The notes below the pieces were generated by a model. The model was given only the letters and a program-made list of their open reading frames with translations. It had not been told where the DNA came from and ran no database searches. This document shows positions 52,337 to 61,212 of a stretch of 64,000 bases of DNA, piece by piece; positions within the stretch are counted from its first letter, which is position 1; each line of letters begins with the position of its first letter. The translations under genes were made by a program, and so were the position numbers. Origin of the DNA: Mucilaginibacter corticis (GTDB lineage Bacteria > Bacteroidota > Bacteroidia > Sphingobacteriales > Sphingobacteriaceae); NCBI RefSeq assembly GCF_007558865.1, contig NZ_VLPK01000001.1, forward strand, positions 1,054,001 through 1,118,000, read 5' to 3'.

Positions 52337-53086
52337 ATGTTTTTAACAGACGATAATAAAAAGTCATTTAAGGCCATTATCCTTTTAAATGAGATGATCA
52401 ATGGCTCGCATAAATTCCAGACGGTAGGCAACGGCGATGACAGCGTACTGGAGCCCTTGTTTATTGAATTGATGAGTAAGGGGTATGTACAAACATCGGG
52501 CATGTATTACCAGCCTACAGCCAAAGGCCAGGATGTCTTTGACGTTTTTATGAAACGTTATACAGAGTATCTGAAGGTATATGATATCTATTCGTACGTT
52601 GACCTTGAAAAAGGCGAGTTTGCTTTTGCCCGTTTTTTTGATTTTGACACCGACGAGGCCTGGTTTGATTTTGCCGGCGCAGAGCGTTTTGACGATCTGC
52701 GTATAGCAGTTGCCTTGTTTAAAAAAGTTGACCCGGCCGAGATCGTGTTTATGTCGTTCATTAATGAGAATAGGTTTGACACCACATCAAACGGGTGGCA
52801 AATGGACCTAATATCAGACAATGGATGGGACGAGATAGAAGAGATTTGCAGAACTGCCATCAAACCCGATGAAGTTGGCGAGGATGCCATGGTTGACATG
52901 ATAAGCCAGGGATCAGACCTGATGATAAAACTACTGGAAGAGGAAAGGCAACAACAGCAAAATGACGCTAATTACAATAATAACAGCGGCGAAATAATAG
53001 AAGAAGAAACCGTTGAATATTACCAACCGTATTACGACCCCTATTATGTATCGCCAATATGGTTGCTGCCATTGTTTTTGTGGTAG
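52337..53086 (+). CDS. PspA-linked acidic protein of unknown function
   Basis: 249 residues. The first 70 look like a small winged-helix-like region (FKAIILLNEMINGSHKFQ, LFIELMSKGYVQTSG, GQDVFDVFMKRYTEYL). The middle is acidic and aromatic (FFDFDTDEAWFDFAGAERFDDL). The tail is Gln/Asn/Glu-rich and ends in a hydrophobic C-terminus (YYVSPIWLLPLFLW). No domain is recognised with confidence. It follows pspA closely, so a partner or regulator role is plausible. A strong terminator follows. Confidence 0.7.
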   Translation: MFLTDDNKKSFKAIILLNEMINGSHKFQTVGNGDDSVLEPLFIELMSKGYVQTSGMYYQPTAKGQDVFDVFMKRYTEYLKVYDIYSYVDLEKGEFAFARFFDFDTDEAWFDFAGAERFDDLRIAVALFKKVDPAEIVFMSFINENRFDTTSNGWQMDLISDNGWDEIEEICRTAIKPDEVGEDAMVDMISQGSDLMIKLLEEERQQQQNDANYNNNSGEIIEEETVEYYQPYYDPYYVSPIWLLPLFLW

Positions 53087-53108
53087 AGTGATTCATCGTT
53101 TTGAATAT

Positions 53109-53149
53109 AATCACAAAGCCTCAGTCGTAAGATTTGAGGCTTTGTGATT
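53109..53149 (+). terminator. Terminator of the PspA cassette
   Basis: A perfect 15-bp stem (53109-53123 with 53135-53149) and an eleven-base loop, ending in TTT. It lies 23 bases after the last stop of the cassette. Confidence 0.8.
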
Positions 53150-53254
53150 TTAGTGTGCCAATACTGATCGAGGTTTTTAAACTTTGACCAGTTGAAGCGA
53201 TTATTTTTATTGGAAATACTAATATATTTATTGACCAAGCCCGGAATACTAAAT

Positions 53255-54868
53255 TTGAAACGAATATCCTTTTTATCGGCTATACAAAGACTAAAAATTA
53301 GCATAACCTGTTTTTTTGGTACAGTTCTTCTTTCGATAGGTTTAAAAGTTAATGCACAACAAATAAATAATCGCATAAATCTTCCGGACTCATTAATCGT
53401 AGAGGCTTATGAAAAAGCGGCAGATCAAAACATTTTGGCCGCGGTTAATCCAAAAATTTTCTTCGGATATTTTTCTGTTTGTGCGGATGGACAGGGCTTT
53501 GGTTATGGTAATACTTATCCTTCGCTTGATGGTCACCAAATGAGCGATGCATTATTGTGGTTAAACCGCCCCGATGTTGTAAAAGCCAACTGGGCCTACG
53601 TCAAATCGTTTCAGAAAGCAAAGGGGGAATTGCCTATCGCGATCATGCCAACTATGGCCGGAAAAGAGATAGGGCCAAAAGGTTTTGAAACCAAGGTTGA
53701 CGGCAATGGCGGGCTTTATAAACATTGGGTGCCGGGCAATCCGCTTAGGGCCCTGGCAGGAACAACTTATATTCAAAATGCTGATGTGATTTATCGTTTC
53801 ACACAAGATAAAAATTGGTTAAAGAAACAAATTTCATCGGTCAATCTATCGGCCGATTATTTGAGCAAAATGGTCACCAAAGAAGGCCTCGTCGGGGGAG
53901 CGGGGTATTATTTGGAACGGCCGACGAGGATAGAATTTGACGGCGTAGCGCAATGTCATGTGGCCGATGCGTTTTTTCGTTTGTCTGTGCTGAATAAAGT
54001 TGTAAAAGATGATAAGAGCGCTTTTAAATATAAACGGATAAGTGATTTGATACGAGCCAATTTTAGAAAAAGATTTTGGGTTGGAGATCATTTTGCGGAA
54101 TATATCAACCCGGATAAAGGCATTGTGTCAAATCATGGCCTGACAGATTGCGATTGGAGTGCAGTGGCATTTGGACTTGCATCAAAGCAACAGCAGCAAA
54201 TTTTATGGAAGCTATTACAGCACGAGAAACAATTTTATTATGACGAAATGCCTACTGGTATTGCGACAAAACCGGATAGCTATGAAAAGTGGGAAAGCAC
54301 TTATTCCGACAATCAGGATTTGGCAGCTATGGGCAGGGTTTGGTACATTGAAGCTTGTGCAAGAGCAGCTATGAACGATCCGGAGGGGTTGATCGAAACA
54401 TTACTTATGGTAAGTAAAAAAGGCGAGGCTAACAATTGGTATTGGCGAGAGCGTTATAATAAAACCGGGGGATACGGTGCTGAGAAATACAATGAATATC
54501 CTGCTAACCTGGTAAGAATTATTCAGCGATTTGTTTTTGGTGTAAACTTTGATGTTAATGGTACTTTAATTATGGCACCAATTGCACCGGAACGATATTG
54601 GCAAAAAGGGTTTGGCCAAACATTATCATGGAATAATAGATCCATTACTTATATGCTTTCCAAAGACAAGATCCAAGGGTCATACGTTGGATCGCAACCA
54701 CAAAAAATAACGATAAGGTTAAGAAAAAATATAACTGCTGACAAACGGGTATATGTTGTTATAAATAAAATAAAACACTTAACCGAGGTCAAAAACGGCT
54801 GTATTTCTTTCAAGCTTCCCGGCGGAACATCCGGTAAGCCATCTTACTTTTATGTTATTCGTTCTTAG
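53255..54868 (+). CDS. Secreted six-hairpin-type glycosidase-like protein
   Basis: 537 residues from TTG at 53255, which gives a signal peptide (ISITCFFGTVLLSIG, cleavage after NAQ). A longer TTG start at 53192 is possible. There is no suitable ATG. The body resembles an (alpha/alpha)6-barrel glycosidase: WLNRPDVVKANWAYVKS, HWVPGNPLRALAGTTYIQNADVIYR, DCDWSAVAFGL. A C-terminal beta domain (about 450-537) follows. It is AT-rich and stands apart from its neighbours. I cannot assign a GH family. Confidence 0.7.
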   Translation: MKRISFLSAIQRLKISITCFFGTVLLSIGLKVNAQQINNRINLPDSLIVEAYEKAADQNILAAVNPKIFFGYFSVCADGQGFGYGNTYPSLDGHQMSDALLWLNRPDVVKANWAYVKSFQKAKGELPIAIMPTMAGKEIGPKGFETKVDGNGGLYKHWVPGNPLRALAGTTYIQNADVIYRFTQDKNWLKKQISSVNLSADYLSKMVTKEGLVGGAGYYLERPTRIEFDGVAQCHVADAFFRLSVLNKVVKDDKSAFKYKRISDLIRANFRKRFWVGDHFAEYINPDKGIVSNHGLTDCDWSAVAFGLASKQQQQILWKLLQHEKQFYYDEMPTGIATKPDSYEKWESTYSDNQDLAAMGRVWYIEACARAAMNDPEGLIETLLMVSKKGEANNWYWRERYNKTGGYGAEKYNEYPANLVRIIQRFVFGVNFDVNGTLIMAPIAPERYWQKGFGQTLSWNNRSITYMLSKDKIQGSYVGSQPQKITIRLRKNITADKRVYVVINKIKHLTEVKNGCISFKLPGGTSGKPSYFYVIRS

Positions 54869-55137
54869 ACGCGCTTGGCATCAGGTTGCATAATCGGTGC
54901 AAAATATACCTCCGATCTTCGAAGTTTTTAATAATTCGGATTAAAATAAACCTTTAGTGGCCGCAAGTCCAGGAAATAGATAAATCCGAAAAGGTACTTC
55001 TCTTTCCAAACGGTTGGGTTTTTGGTAAGAAGCATTATGTCAATATTTTATTTACAAAGTTTACATTAACATTTACAATCCAGATTCGTCAGGCTGAAAG
55101 GTATCAAAGTAGATTCGCTAAATAAATTTTAATAGAT

Positions 55138-55713
55138 ATGAAAAATAAAAGAAATGTTTTGTATAGCCTGGTTATCATGCTGGTTGGCGTAATTTATTTT
55201 CCCGTAAAGGCTCAGCAAAAAAAGGATACTCATCGCGCTAACTTTTCCGGCGAATGGAAAGCTAAAGAGTCGATAAGCATGGGCGGAAATATTGTTTGCA
55301 CATACGTCGAGGGGGATCGTATGCTATATAAAACGATGAAGATAGCACAGCAGGCAAATTTTCTAAATATACAGGTATCTGATCCGTCTCCCCGCTATGG
55401 TCCGGCTACAAGCCAGGAAAAAATTATCTTTAACAGTAAAGCAAGCGACATAGATCGTGGCCACAGTTTCGGAAAAAAGTATACCGTAAACTGGTCAGAT
55501 GATGGCCAAACCATGACCGTGAACTCAATTGTACGTTTGGTGGCTGCTCAAAAACCAGCATTTATTTACGTAACAGAGGTTTGGAAGTTGATCAATAATG
55601 GCAATTCTATTGCTGTTCAAACCAATGCAAGATCTGGCTTATTGGGCCGTGACCGTGAACGTTCCTGGACGACCGTATTCGAGAAAGCCAGCTGGTATTC
55701 AAAGTTTTTGTAA
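55138..55713 (+). CDS. Small exported protein, lipocalin-like beta fold
   Basis: 191 residues with a signal sequence (cleavage after VKAQQ). It begins FSGEWKAKESISM, a common start of small beta-barrel 'FSGxW' exported proteins, and continues as short strands (TYVEGDRMLYKTMKI, KYTVNWSDDGQTMTVN, WTTVFEKASWYSKFL). Function unknown. Its upstream gap of 269 bases contains no gene. Confidence 0.65.
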   Translation: MKNKRNVLYSLVIMLVGVIYFPVKAQQKKDTHRANFSGEWKAKESISMGGNIVCTYVEGDRMLYKTMKIAQQANFLNIQVSDPSPRYGPATSQEKIIFNSKASDIDRGHSFGKKYTVNWSDDGQTMTVNSIVRLVAAQKPAFIYVTEVWKLINNGNSIAVQTNARSGLLGRDRERSWTTVFEKASWYSKFL

Positions 55714-55789
55714 AAGCCGGACCTGGTTAGGGCATAGCCGTTGTTTGGTGTTATTTACATACTAGTATTAAAGCCTATGCAAAATGTTT

Positions 55790-58387
55790 TTAATCGTCGT
55801 CATCCTTGAACTGCGGGTCAATTTTCAGGCCGAGCGCTTTTAAACCTTTTCCATGCGGCCCAAAATACGCTTTTGGAAATGGCAGATCGCCATGGACCGT
55901 CGACCATAGATACTCGCTAAATATCAACGCGTCTTTATCATTAAGATCGGGTTTTGAAAAGTCCATTCTCGCTGTTAACGGCGCCAATTTTAAAGTGTTT
56001 TTACTTGTTATTTTCTTCTTTGGCAGATTCATCTCGTTTATGGCAATAGCCGGCGTTAAAGAAGTATAACCAGTATAATCTGGGGAGTCTTTAAAGCACT
56101 CTGTCATTAAAGGCGCCATTGCCACTAACTGATTCATGGGCTGTACGCCAAAAATCTGGCAGATTGTATGCAGCACAGACGATTGGTTATAAAATTTGTT
56201 AATAACGGTATGGCGTTTTACATAAGGCCCCGCCACAAAACAAACCGACCTGTGTCCATCTACATGGTCAGTTCCGCTTTGCGGGTCATCTTCATTTACA
56301 AATATGGCCATGTCTTTCCAAAAAGGGCTTTTTGAAAGCGCCTGGATGACCCTGCCCGTTGCCTGGTCATTATCTGCTACATAGGCGCGTGGAACAGGCA
56401 GATGCTCGTCATACCCGCTGGTGTGATCGTTAGGCAGATAGATGATGGTAAAATCAGGAAAACTGCCTTTTGCTTCGTACTCATTCAGCGCTTTAACAAA
56501 TACATCGGCCCTTATCTGGTCGGGGATAGTTAAGTTCCAACCCGGGAAACGCAAGTCGCTGTATTTTTCCAGGCTTTTTACCTGGTATCCACACTTATAC
56601 CATGTAGAATCAGTTTGATCTTTCCATCCGTTGTATAAGTCCGTCCAAGTTTTACCTTTTGTTACATCTGCCAGATCAAACTCCCCAAAATTTCTGAAAG
56701 ATATCCCTTTACGCAACAGGTGATTCCAGATAAAACCACAACCTGCATAACATAAAGGATCTGTACCAAAGTCATACGCGCACCGCCCGTTTGAAAAATC
56801 TTTTTCGTGATAGGGCGAAGATATGCCCTGGGTTGCCCATTGATGGCCGTCACTTGAGTTAACCCCATTACAATAATAATTGTCCAGTAACACAAATTGT
56901 TCTGCAAGGCTGTGCGCGTTGGGAGTTACCGGTTTGGCATATTCAACGAGTGCCGAGTCGCAATTTCCTTTACCAAAATCGCCTAATTCCTGGTCAAATT
57001 TTTTATTTTCCCTGATGATGTATACAATATGCTTGATTGCAGAAGGCTCACCTACGTTTACCGGAACCGGCTTTGGCCTGGCGTTTAAATTCGCTTCAGC
57101 CTGCGCTCTCAGCATTTCGATAAAATGAAAGCCTTTCTCTGCTTTTGCAGTATAGTTGTCTAATTGAGTTTTATTGGCGGGCAGTACAACCTTTTGTAAA
57201 GAACCCTGCTTCAGCGGAGTTACATTACCAATAAACAGGTCATGCGTTGTAACACACACCGCGCCCGGAAATCCGCCACCGGCAATAAACCCATACGGAC
57301 CTTTTTGCGGCTGCTTAGGGTCAATAAGGGCAATTGAATTATTACCGGCATTGGCTGCATATAACACTTTGCCGTTTGGGCTAAATGCTAACCCTGTTGT
57401 AAGGCTTCCGTAAGGAAGTGATGGATCAGGTTTGGTATCGATGGTATGTAACACGCTGAATTTTTGGGCATCTATAACACTTATACCGTCACCGCTATCG
57501 TCGGTTACATAAAGTAAGTTGCCGTCCGGCGACAAAACCATTGATTCAGGGTAAATGCGGGTTTTTATCTCATGGATTACTTTTCTTGATTGAATATCTA
57601 TTACCGTAACAGACCCTCGCAAAGCTACAGAACAGTCATCAACGGCAACTTTTGTTCCGGCAGATTCTTCAGTTCTGTCTTCTTTTTTAGGGTTGGGGCC
57701 GCCGAAATTGCTAACAAACGCGTACCTTTTGTCCTTGCTGATAACGATAGCGTAAGGGCAAACGCCTACCGGTATTTTGTCCAGCACTTTACCCTTATCA
57801 ATAGCCACAACAGCAACCTGGTTTGGAATTGCAAGCGCTACATAAGCAATATGATCATCAACTAATCCTATTCCTAAAGGTGTTGTTGTTTTCTTGTCAA
57901 CAGATAAATCAATTTCTTTTGTCAGTTTAAATCCGCCGGATCTGCTAATGTTTCCTATATATAAATTTCTTTGTGCACCGGTGAAGTAAACTGTCGAATC
58001 GTCGCTGCCAACAGCCAGGCCGTACATTGAACCCGATTCGCCTTTTTCATATTCAAACTGATTAAGTACCTTAAAGTTGTCGGCATTGATAACAGCCAGG
58101 CCTTTGTTGCTTTTTGAAATGAGCAATTTATTTTGGTAAGCTAATTCCAGATTCAATATTCGGGTTCCTTTGGCTAAATCCAGGCTTAAACCTGCCGGAT
58201 TGAAGATCTGGCTGTTCACAAACATTTTATCACCTGCAGAAAGTTGGTTCCATGAGGTGTCAGCCGGTGCTTTAACGTCTTTTCTTCGCTCTGGTGTTGC
58301 TGGCGCCTGGGCTGCCAGGTATTGACTAAACAAAAGTAAAAAAGGCAAGCATAAGCTTTTTGTCAAAAAAGATTGTGGAACTTTCAT
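55790..58387 (-). CDS. YncE-type beta-propeller fused to phosphoesterase
   Basis: 865 residues with a signal peptide (cleavage after YLAAQ). A YncE/NHL-like beta-propeller fills about 60-400 (repeats such as GSVTVIDIQSRKVIHEIKTRIYPESMVLSPDGN). A phosphoesterase domain of the phospholipase C/acid phosphatase group follows, about 430-820, with RENKKFDQELGDFG and NEDDPQSGTDHVDGHRSV as metal-binding motifs. The combination is common in Bacteroidota. It may sense or bind a substrate through the propeller and hydrolyse a phosphate or phospholipid. Confidence 0.9.
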   Translation of the reverse strand: MKVPQSFLTKSLCLPFLLLFSQYLAAQAPATPERRKDVKAPADTSWNQLSAGDKMFVNSQIFNPAGLSLDLAKGTRILNLELAYQNKLLISKSNKGLAVINADNFKVLNQFEYEKGESGSMYGLAVGSDDSTVYFTGAQRNLYIGNISRSGGFKLTKEIDLSVDKKTTTPLGIGLVDDHIAYVALAIPNQVAVVAIDKGKVLDKIPVGVCPYAIVISKDKRYAFVSNFGGPNPKKEDRTEESAGTKVAVDDCSVALRGSVTVIDIQSRKVIHEIKTRIYPESMVLSPDGNLLYVTDDSGDGISVIDAQKFSVLHTIDTKPDPSLPYGSLTTGLAFSPNGKVLYAANAGNNSIALIDPKQPQKGPYGFIAGGGFPGAVCVTTHDLFIGNVTPLKQGSLQKVVLPANKTQLDNYTAKAEKGFHFIEMLRAQAEANLNARPKPVPVNVGEPSAIKHIVYIIRENKKFDQELGDFGKGNCDSALVEYAKPVTPNAHSLAEQFVLLDNYYCNGVNSSDGHQWATQGISSPYHEKDFSNGRCAYDFGTDPLCYAGCGFIWNHLLRKGISFRNFGEFDLADVTKGKTWTDLYNGWKDQTDSTWYKCGYQVKSLEKYSDLRFPGWNLTIPDQIRADVFVKALNEYEAKGSFPDFTIIYLPNDHTSGYDEHLPVPRAYVADNDQATGRVIQALSKSPFWKDMAIFVNEDDPQSGTDHVDGHRSVCFVAGPYVKRHTVINKFYNQSSVLHTICQIFGVQPMNQLVAMAPLMTECFKDSPDYTGYTSLTPAIAINEMNLPKKKITSKNTLKLAPLTARMDFSKPDLNDKDALIFSEYLWSTVHGDLPFPKAYFGPHGKGLKALGLKIDPQFKDDDD

Positions 58388-58550
58388 ATCTATCAGATGA
58401 ATACATAAATGTAGGTAGTAATTTCTACAATCAAATAATTGTAAATACGTGGATTAAAATTTATCGGTAATGCGTTTTCTACGTGATGCCCGCAATTATA
58501 AATTGGGGACGAATATGCCGGCACTTTTCCACTAAAGAATATAAACAAAA

Positions 58551-58578
58551 AAGCCTCAAATCGAAAGATTTGAGGCTT
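58551..58578 (-). terminator. Terminator of tRNA-fMet
   Basis: A perfect 12-bp stem (58551-58562 with 58567-58578), GAAA/TTTC loop and flanking A/T runs, 12 bases beyond the 3' end of the tRNA on the minus strand. Confidence 0.85.
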
Positions 58579-58589
58579 TTTTGTTTCGG

Positions 58590-58662
<73 letters not shown>

Positions 58663-58746
58663 CTATTTTTGTTGGTATTACATAACGGTCATAACATCCG
58701 AAATGTTGTTTCCAATTGTAAAAAAGCAATTTGTGCCTCCTTTTAA

Positions 58747-58785
58747 TTGGACTGCAAAGATATAATTCGTTTCTTTGCAGTCCAA
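58747..58785. repeat. Palindrome between tRNA-fMet and era
   Basis: TTGGACTGCAAAGA (58747-58760) is perfectly mirrored by TCTTTGCAGTCCAA (58772-58785), a 14-bp arm with an 11-base loop. The left arm overlaps the tRNA -7 box. The right arm contains a plus-strand TTTG (58774-58777) followed after 21 bases by TATTTTTC, a near match to a -7 box right before the era start. Confidence 0.75.
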
Positions 58786-58786
58786 A
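58755..58786 (-). promoter_or_regulatory. Promoter of tRNA-fMet
   Basis: On the minus strand TTTG (58786-58783), 20 bases, then TATCTTTG (58762-58755). This matches TTTG-N19/21-TAnnTTTG and would give a 5' precursor of about 85 bases before the tRNA. The elements fall inside a 14-bp palindrome. Confidence 0.6.
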
Positions 58787-58807
58787 TATTATTTTAATTA
58801 TTTTTCA

Positions 58808-59683
58808 ATGGGTCATAAAGCAGGTTTTGTAAGCATAATTGGTAAGCCAAACGCGGGTAAGTCAACTTTGATGAACGCGCTTGTAGGCGAAAAAATGTCT
58901 ATCATTACCCCTAAGGCCCAAACTACCCGTCACCGTATCCTGGGTATTGTTAATACAGACGATTACCAGATCGTTTTCTCAGATACCCCCGGCATCATCA
59001 AACCGCATTATGAACTGCATGAGCGCATGATGCACCAGGTGGAAGGCTCGATTGAAGATGCCGACCTGATTTTACTGGTTACCGACATTTACGAGGAATA
59101 TGACGAAGAGGATGTAATTAAAAAACTGGCCGGATCACAAGCGCCGCTGTTGGTACTGATCAATAAGATCGATCAAAGCGACGAAGAGACAGTTAAGAAA
59201 AAGATAGAGTACTGGCAGGAAAAACTAAACCCTAAAGCGGTTTTTGCCATATCTGCCCTGCATGGCCATAATGTTATAGCGGTAATGAACTTCGTGATCG
59301 AGCACCTGCCTGAGCATCCGGCTTATTATGAAAAGGACGCGCTGACAGACCGTAACGACAGGTTCTTTGCTTCAGAAATGATCCGTGCGCAGATACTGAA
59401 ACAATATAAAAAAGAGATCCCGTACAGTGCCGAGGTAATTGTGACCGCTTTTGTTGAGGGCGAAAAACTACACCGCATCAGCGCCGAGATCATTGTTGAG
59501 CGCGATAGCCAAAAGAACATTATTATTGGCGAAGGCGGTAAAATGCTCAAGATAGTAGGCACTTATGCCCGCAGGGATATGGAAGATTTTTTTCAGCGGA
59601 AGATCTTCCTGGAGATGTTTGTAAAGGTTATACCCGACTGGCGCAGCAAGAAAAATTATCTTAAAAAATTCGGGTACGAGTAA
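58808..59683 (+). CDS. era: GTPase Era
   Basis: 291 residues from the ATG at 58808; a TTG upstream extends the frame by only 11 poorly conserved residues. G motifs are GKPNAGKSTLMNAL, DTPGIIKP and NKIDQSD. The C-terminal KH domain has IIGEGGKMLKIVG. Era binds the 3' end of 16S rRNA and is needed for 30S maturation. A second essential GTPase, der, is the next gene. Confidence 0.97.
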   Translation: MGHKAGFVSIIGKPNAGKSTLMNALVGEKMSIITPKAQTTRHRILGIVNTDDYQIVFSDTPGIIKPHYELHERMMHQVEGSIEDADLILLVTDIYEEYDEEDVIKKLAGSQAPLLVLINKIDQSDEETVKKKIEYWQEKLNPKAVFAISALHGHNVIAVMNFVIEHLPEHPAYYEKDALTDRNDRFFASEMIRAQILKQYKKEIPYSAEVIVTAFVEGEKLHRISAEIIVERDSQKNIIIGEGGKMLKIVGTYARRDMEDFFQRKIFLEMFVKVIPDWRSKKNYLKKFGYE

Positions 59684-59689
59684 GAGAGT

Positions 59690-59797
59690 CAAGAATCAGG
59701 ATTTAAGATTCAAGACACAATAATTTATAATAAACGTATATTAGAATTAAGAAATATCAGGGCGGCAAATGTCTTGGTCCTTGTCTCTTGATTCTTG
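59690..59797. repeat. Inverted CAAGAATCA/TGATTCTTG words between era and der
   Basis: CAAGAATCA (59690-59698) is mirrored by TGATTCTTG (59789-59797). Between them lie the same words in degenerate form (AAGATTCAAGAC, GTCTTGGTCCTTGTCTCTTG). The spacing of about 90 bases makes this too loose for a simple terminator. Confidence 0.5.
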
Positions 59798-59811
59798 CAT
59801 CTAATAAAAAC

Positions 59812-61113
59812 ATGAGTAACATAGTAGCCATAGTTGGCCGCCCCAATGTAGGCAAGTCGACCTTATATAACCGTTTAACCGAAACCCGCAAAGCCATTGT
59901 GGACGATTTTAGCGGCGTAACCCGCGACCGTCATTACGGCACATCCGAGTGGACACACCATGAGTTTACCGTTATTGATACCGGTGGCTACGTAGCAAAC
60001 TCAAACGATGTGTTTGAGGCCGCTATCCGCGAGCAGGTGGTTATAGCCATTGAAGAAGCCTCTGTTATTTTGTTTTTGGTGGATGTTACTACCGGTATTA
60101 CTGATCTTGATGATGAGATAGCGACCATATTACGAAAAGGCAACAAGCCTGTATTTGTGGTGGTTAACAAGGTTGATAACAACAGCCAACAGTCGGACGC
60201 TACGGTATTTTACAGCTTGGGGTTAGGAGAGATCTATAATATCTCATCTATGACCGGCTCGGGAACTGGAGAGTTGCTGGACGAAGTAGTAAAACATTTC
60301 GACGAAGAAAAACTGGAAGAAAACACCCGCCCAAAATATGCTATTGTGGGCAGGCCTAATGTGGGTAAATCATCCATCATCAACTCTTTAATTGGTAAAG
60401 ACCGTAACATTGTAACGCCTATAGCAGGTACCACGCGCGATTCTATCCATATCCATTATAATCAGTACGGTCATGATTTTATGCTGATAGATACTGCCGG
60501 GATGCGTAAAAAAACCAAGGTTAAAGAAAATATCGAGTTTTACTCGGTAATGCGTACCATTAAGGCTTTGGAAGAAGCCGATGTGGTTATCCTGATGATC
60601 GACGCGGTTGAAGGGATTGAGTCGCAGGACATCAATATTTTCCACCTGGCCGAGAAGAATAAAAAAGGCGTCATGATCGTGGTGAACAAATGGGATCTGA
60701 TCGAAAAAAACAATAAAACCACCAAGGTTTTTGAGGACATGATTCGCCAAAAGATAGCGCCGTTTACAGATGTGCCTATCATCTTTACATCAGTTACCGA
60801 AAAACAACGGGTACTAAAAGTGATTGACGTGGCAAACCAGGTTTATGAAAACCGCGCCCGTAAAATTTCTACCTCTAAACTAAACGAGGTGATGCTGCCT
60901 ATCATCGAGCATTATCCGCCGCCATCGTTAAAAGGCAAATACGTTAAAATAAAATATATCACACAAATTGCAGGCTCATCGCCCATGTTCGCATTCTTTT
61001 GCAACCTGCCGCAATACGTTAAAGAACCGTACTATCGCTTTATAGAAAATAAACTAAGAGAAAACTTTGACTTCAGCGGCGCGCCAATACAGGTGTGGTT
61101 TAGGCAGAAGTAG
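59812..61113 (+). CDS. der: GTPase Der (EngA)
   Basis: 433 residues from the ATG at 59812. Two tandem G domains are complete: [24 protein letters not shown] and then [28 protein letters not shown]-terminal KH-like domain (about 350-433) follows. Der is required for 50S ribosomal subunit assembly. It shares direction with era but the two are separated by 128 bases containing an inverted repeat. Confidence 0.98.
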   Translation: MSNIVAIVGRPNVGKSTLYNRLTETRKAIVDDFSGVTRDRHYGTSEWTHHEFTVIDTGGYVANSNDVFEAAIREQVVIAIEEASVILFLVDVTTGITDLDDEIATILRKGNKPVFVVVNKVDNNSQQSDATVFYSLGLGEIYNISSMTGSGTGELLDEVVKHFDEEKLEENTRPKYAIVGRPNVGKSSIINSLIGKDRNIVTPIAGTTRDSIHIHYNQYGHDFMLIDTAGMRKKTKVKENIEFYSVMRTIKALEEADVVILMIDAVEGIESQDINIFHLAEKNKKGVMIVVNKWDLIEKNNKTTKVFEDMIRQKIAPFTDVPIIFTSVTEKQRVLKVIDVANQVYENRARKISTSKLNEVMLPIIEHYPPPSLKGKYVKIKYITQIAGSSPMFAFFCNLPQYVKEPYYRFIENKLRENFDFSGAPIQVWFRQK

Positions 61114-61140
61114 GTTGATGTGCGGATATGCAGATGTGAA

Positions 61141-61212
61141 AATGTGCAGATGAGATTTGTAAATAGATGCTTAGATGACTTGATTGACAGGTTAATTTAT
61201 CATCTGCACATT
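61141..61212. repeat. Inverted repeat at the der/S41 convergent junction
   Basis: AATGTGCAGATGA (61141-61153) is perfectly mirrored by TCATCTGCACATT (61200-61212). The loop is 46 bases. The right arm reaches the last bases of the minus-strand S41 gene. It could act as a shared terminator for two convergent genes. Confidence 0.55.

Noticed and set aside
53044..53376. Minus-strand ORF of about 110 codons between the PspA cassette and the glycosidase-like gene
   Set aside because: It overlaps the terminator hairpin and the start of the glycosidase-like gene and has no domain. It is a shadow frame.
59690..59797. Terminator between era and der
   Set aside because: The matching arms are about 90 bases apart and lack a T run. 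It fits a dispersed repeat better than an intrinsic terminator.
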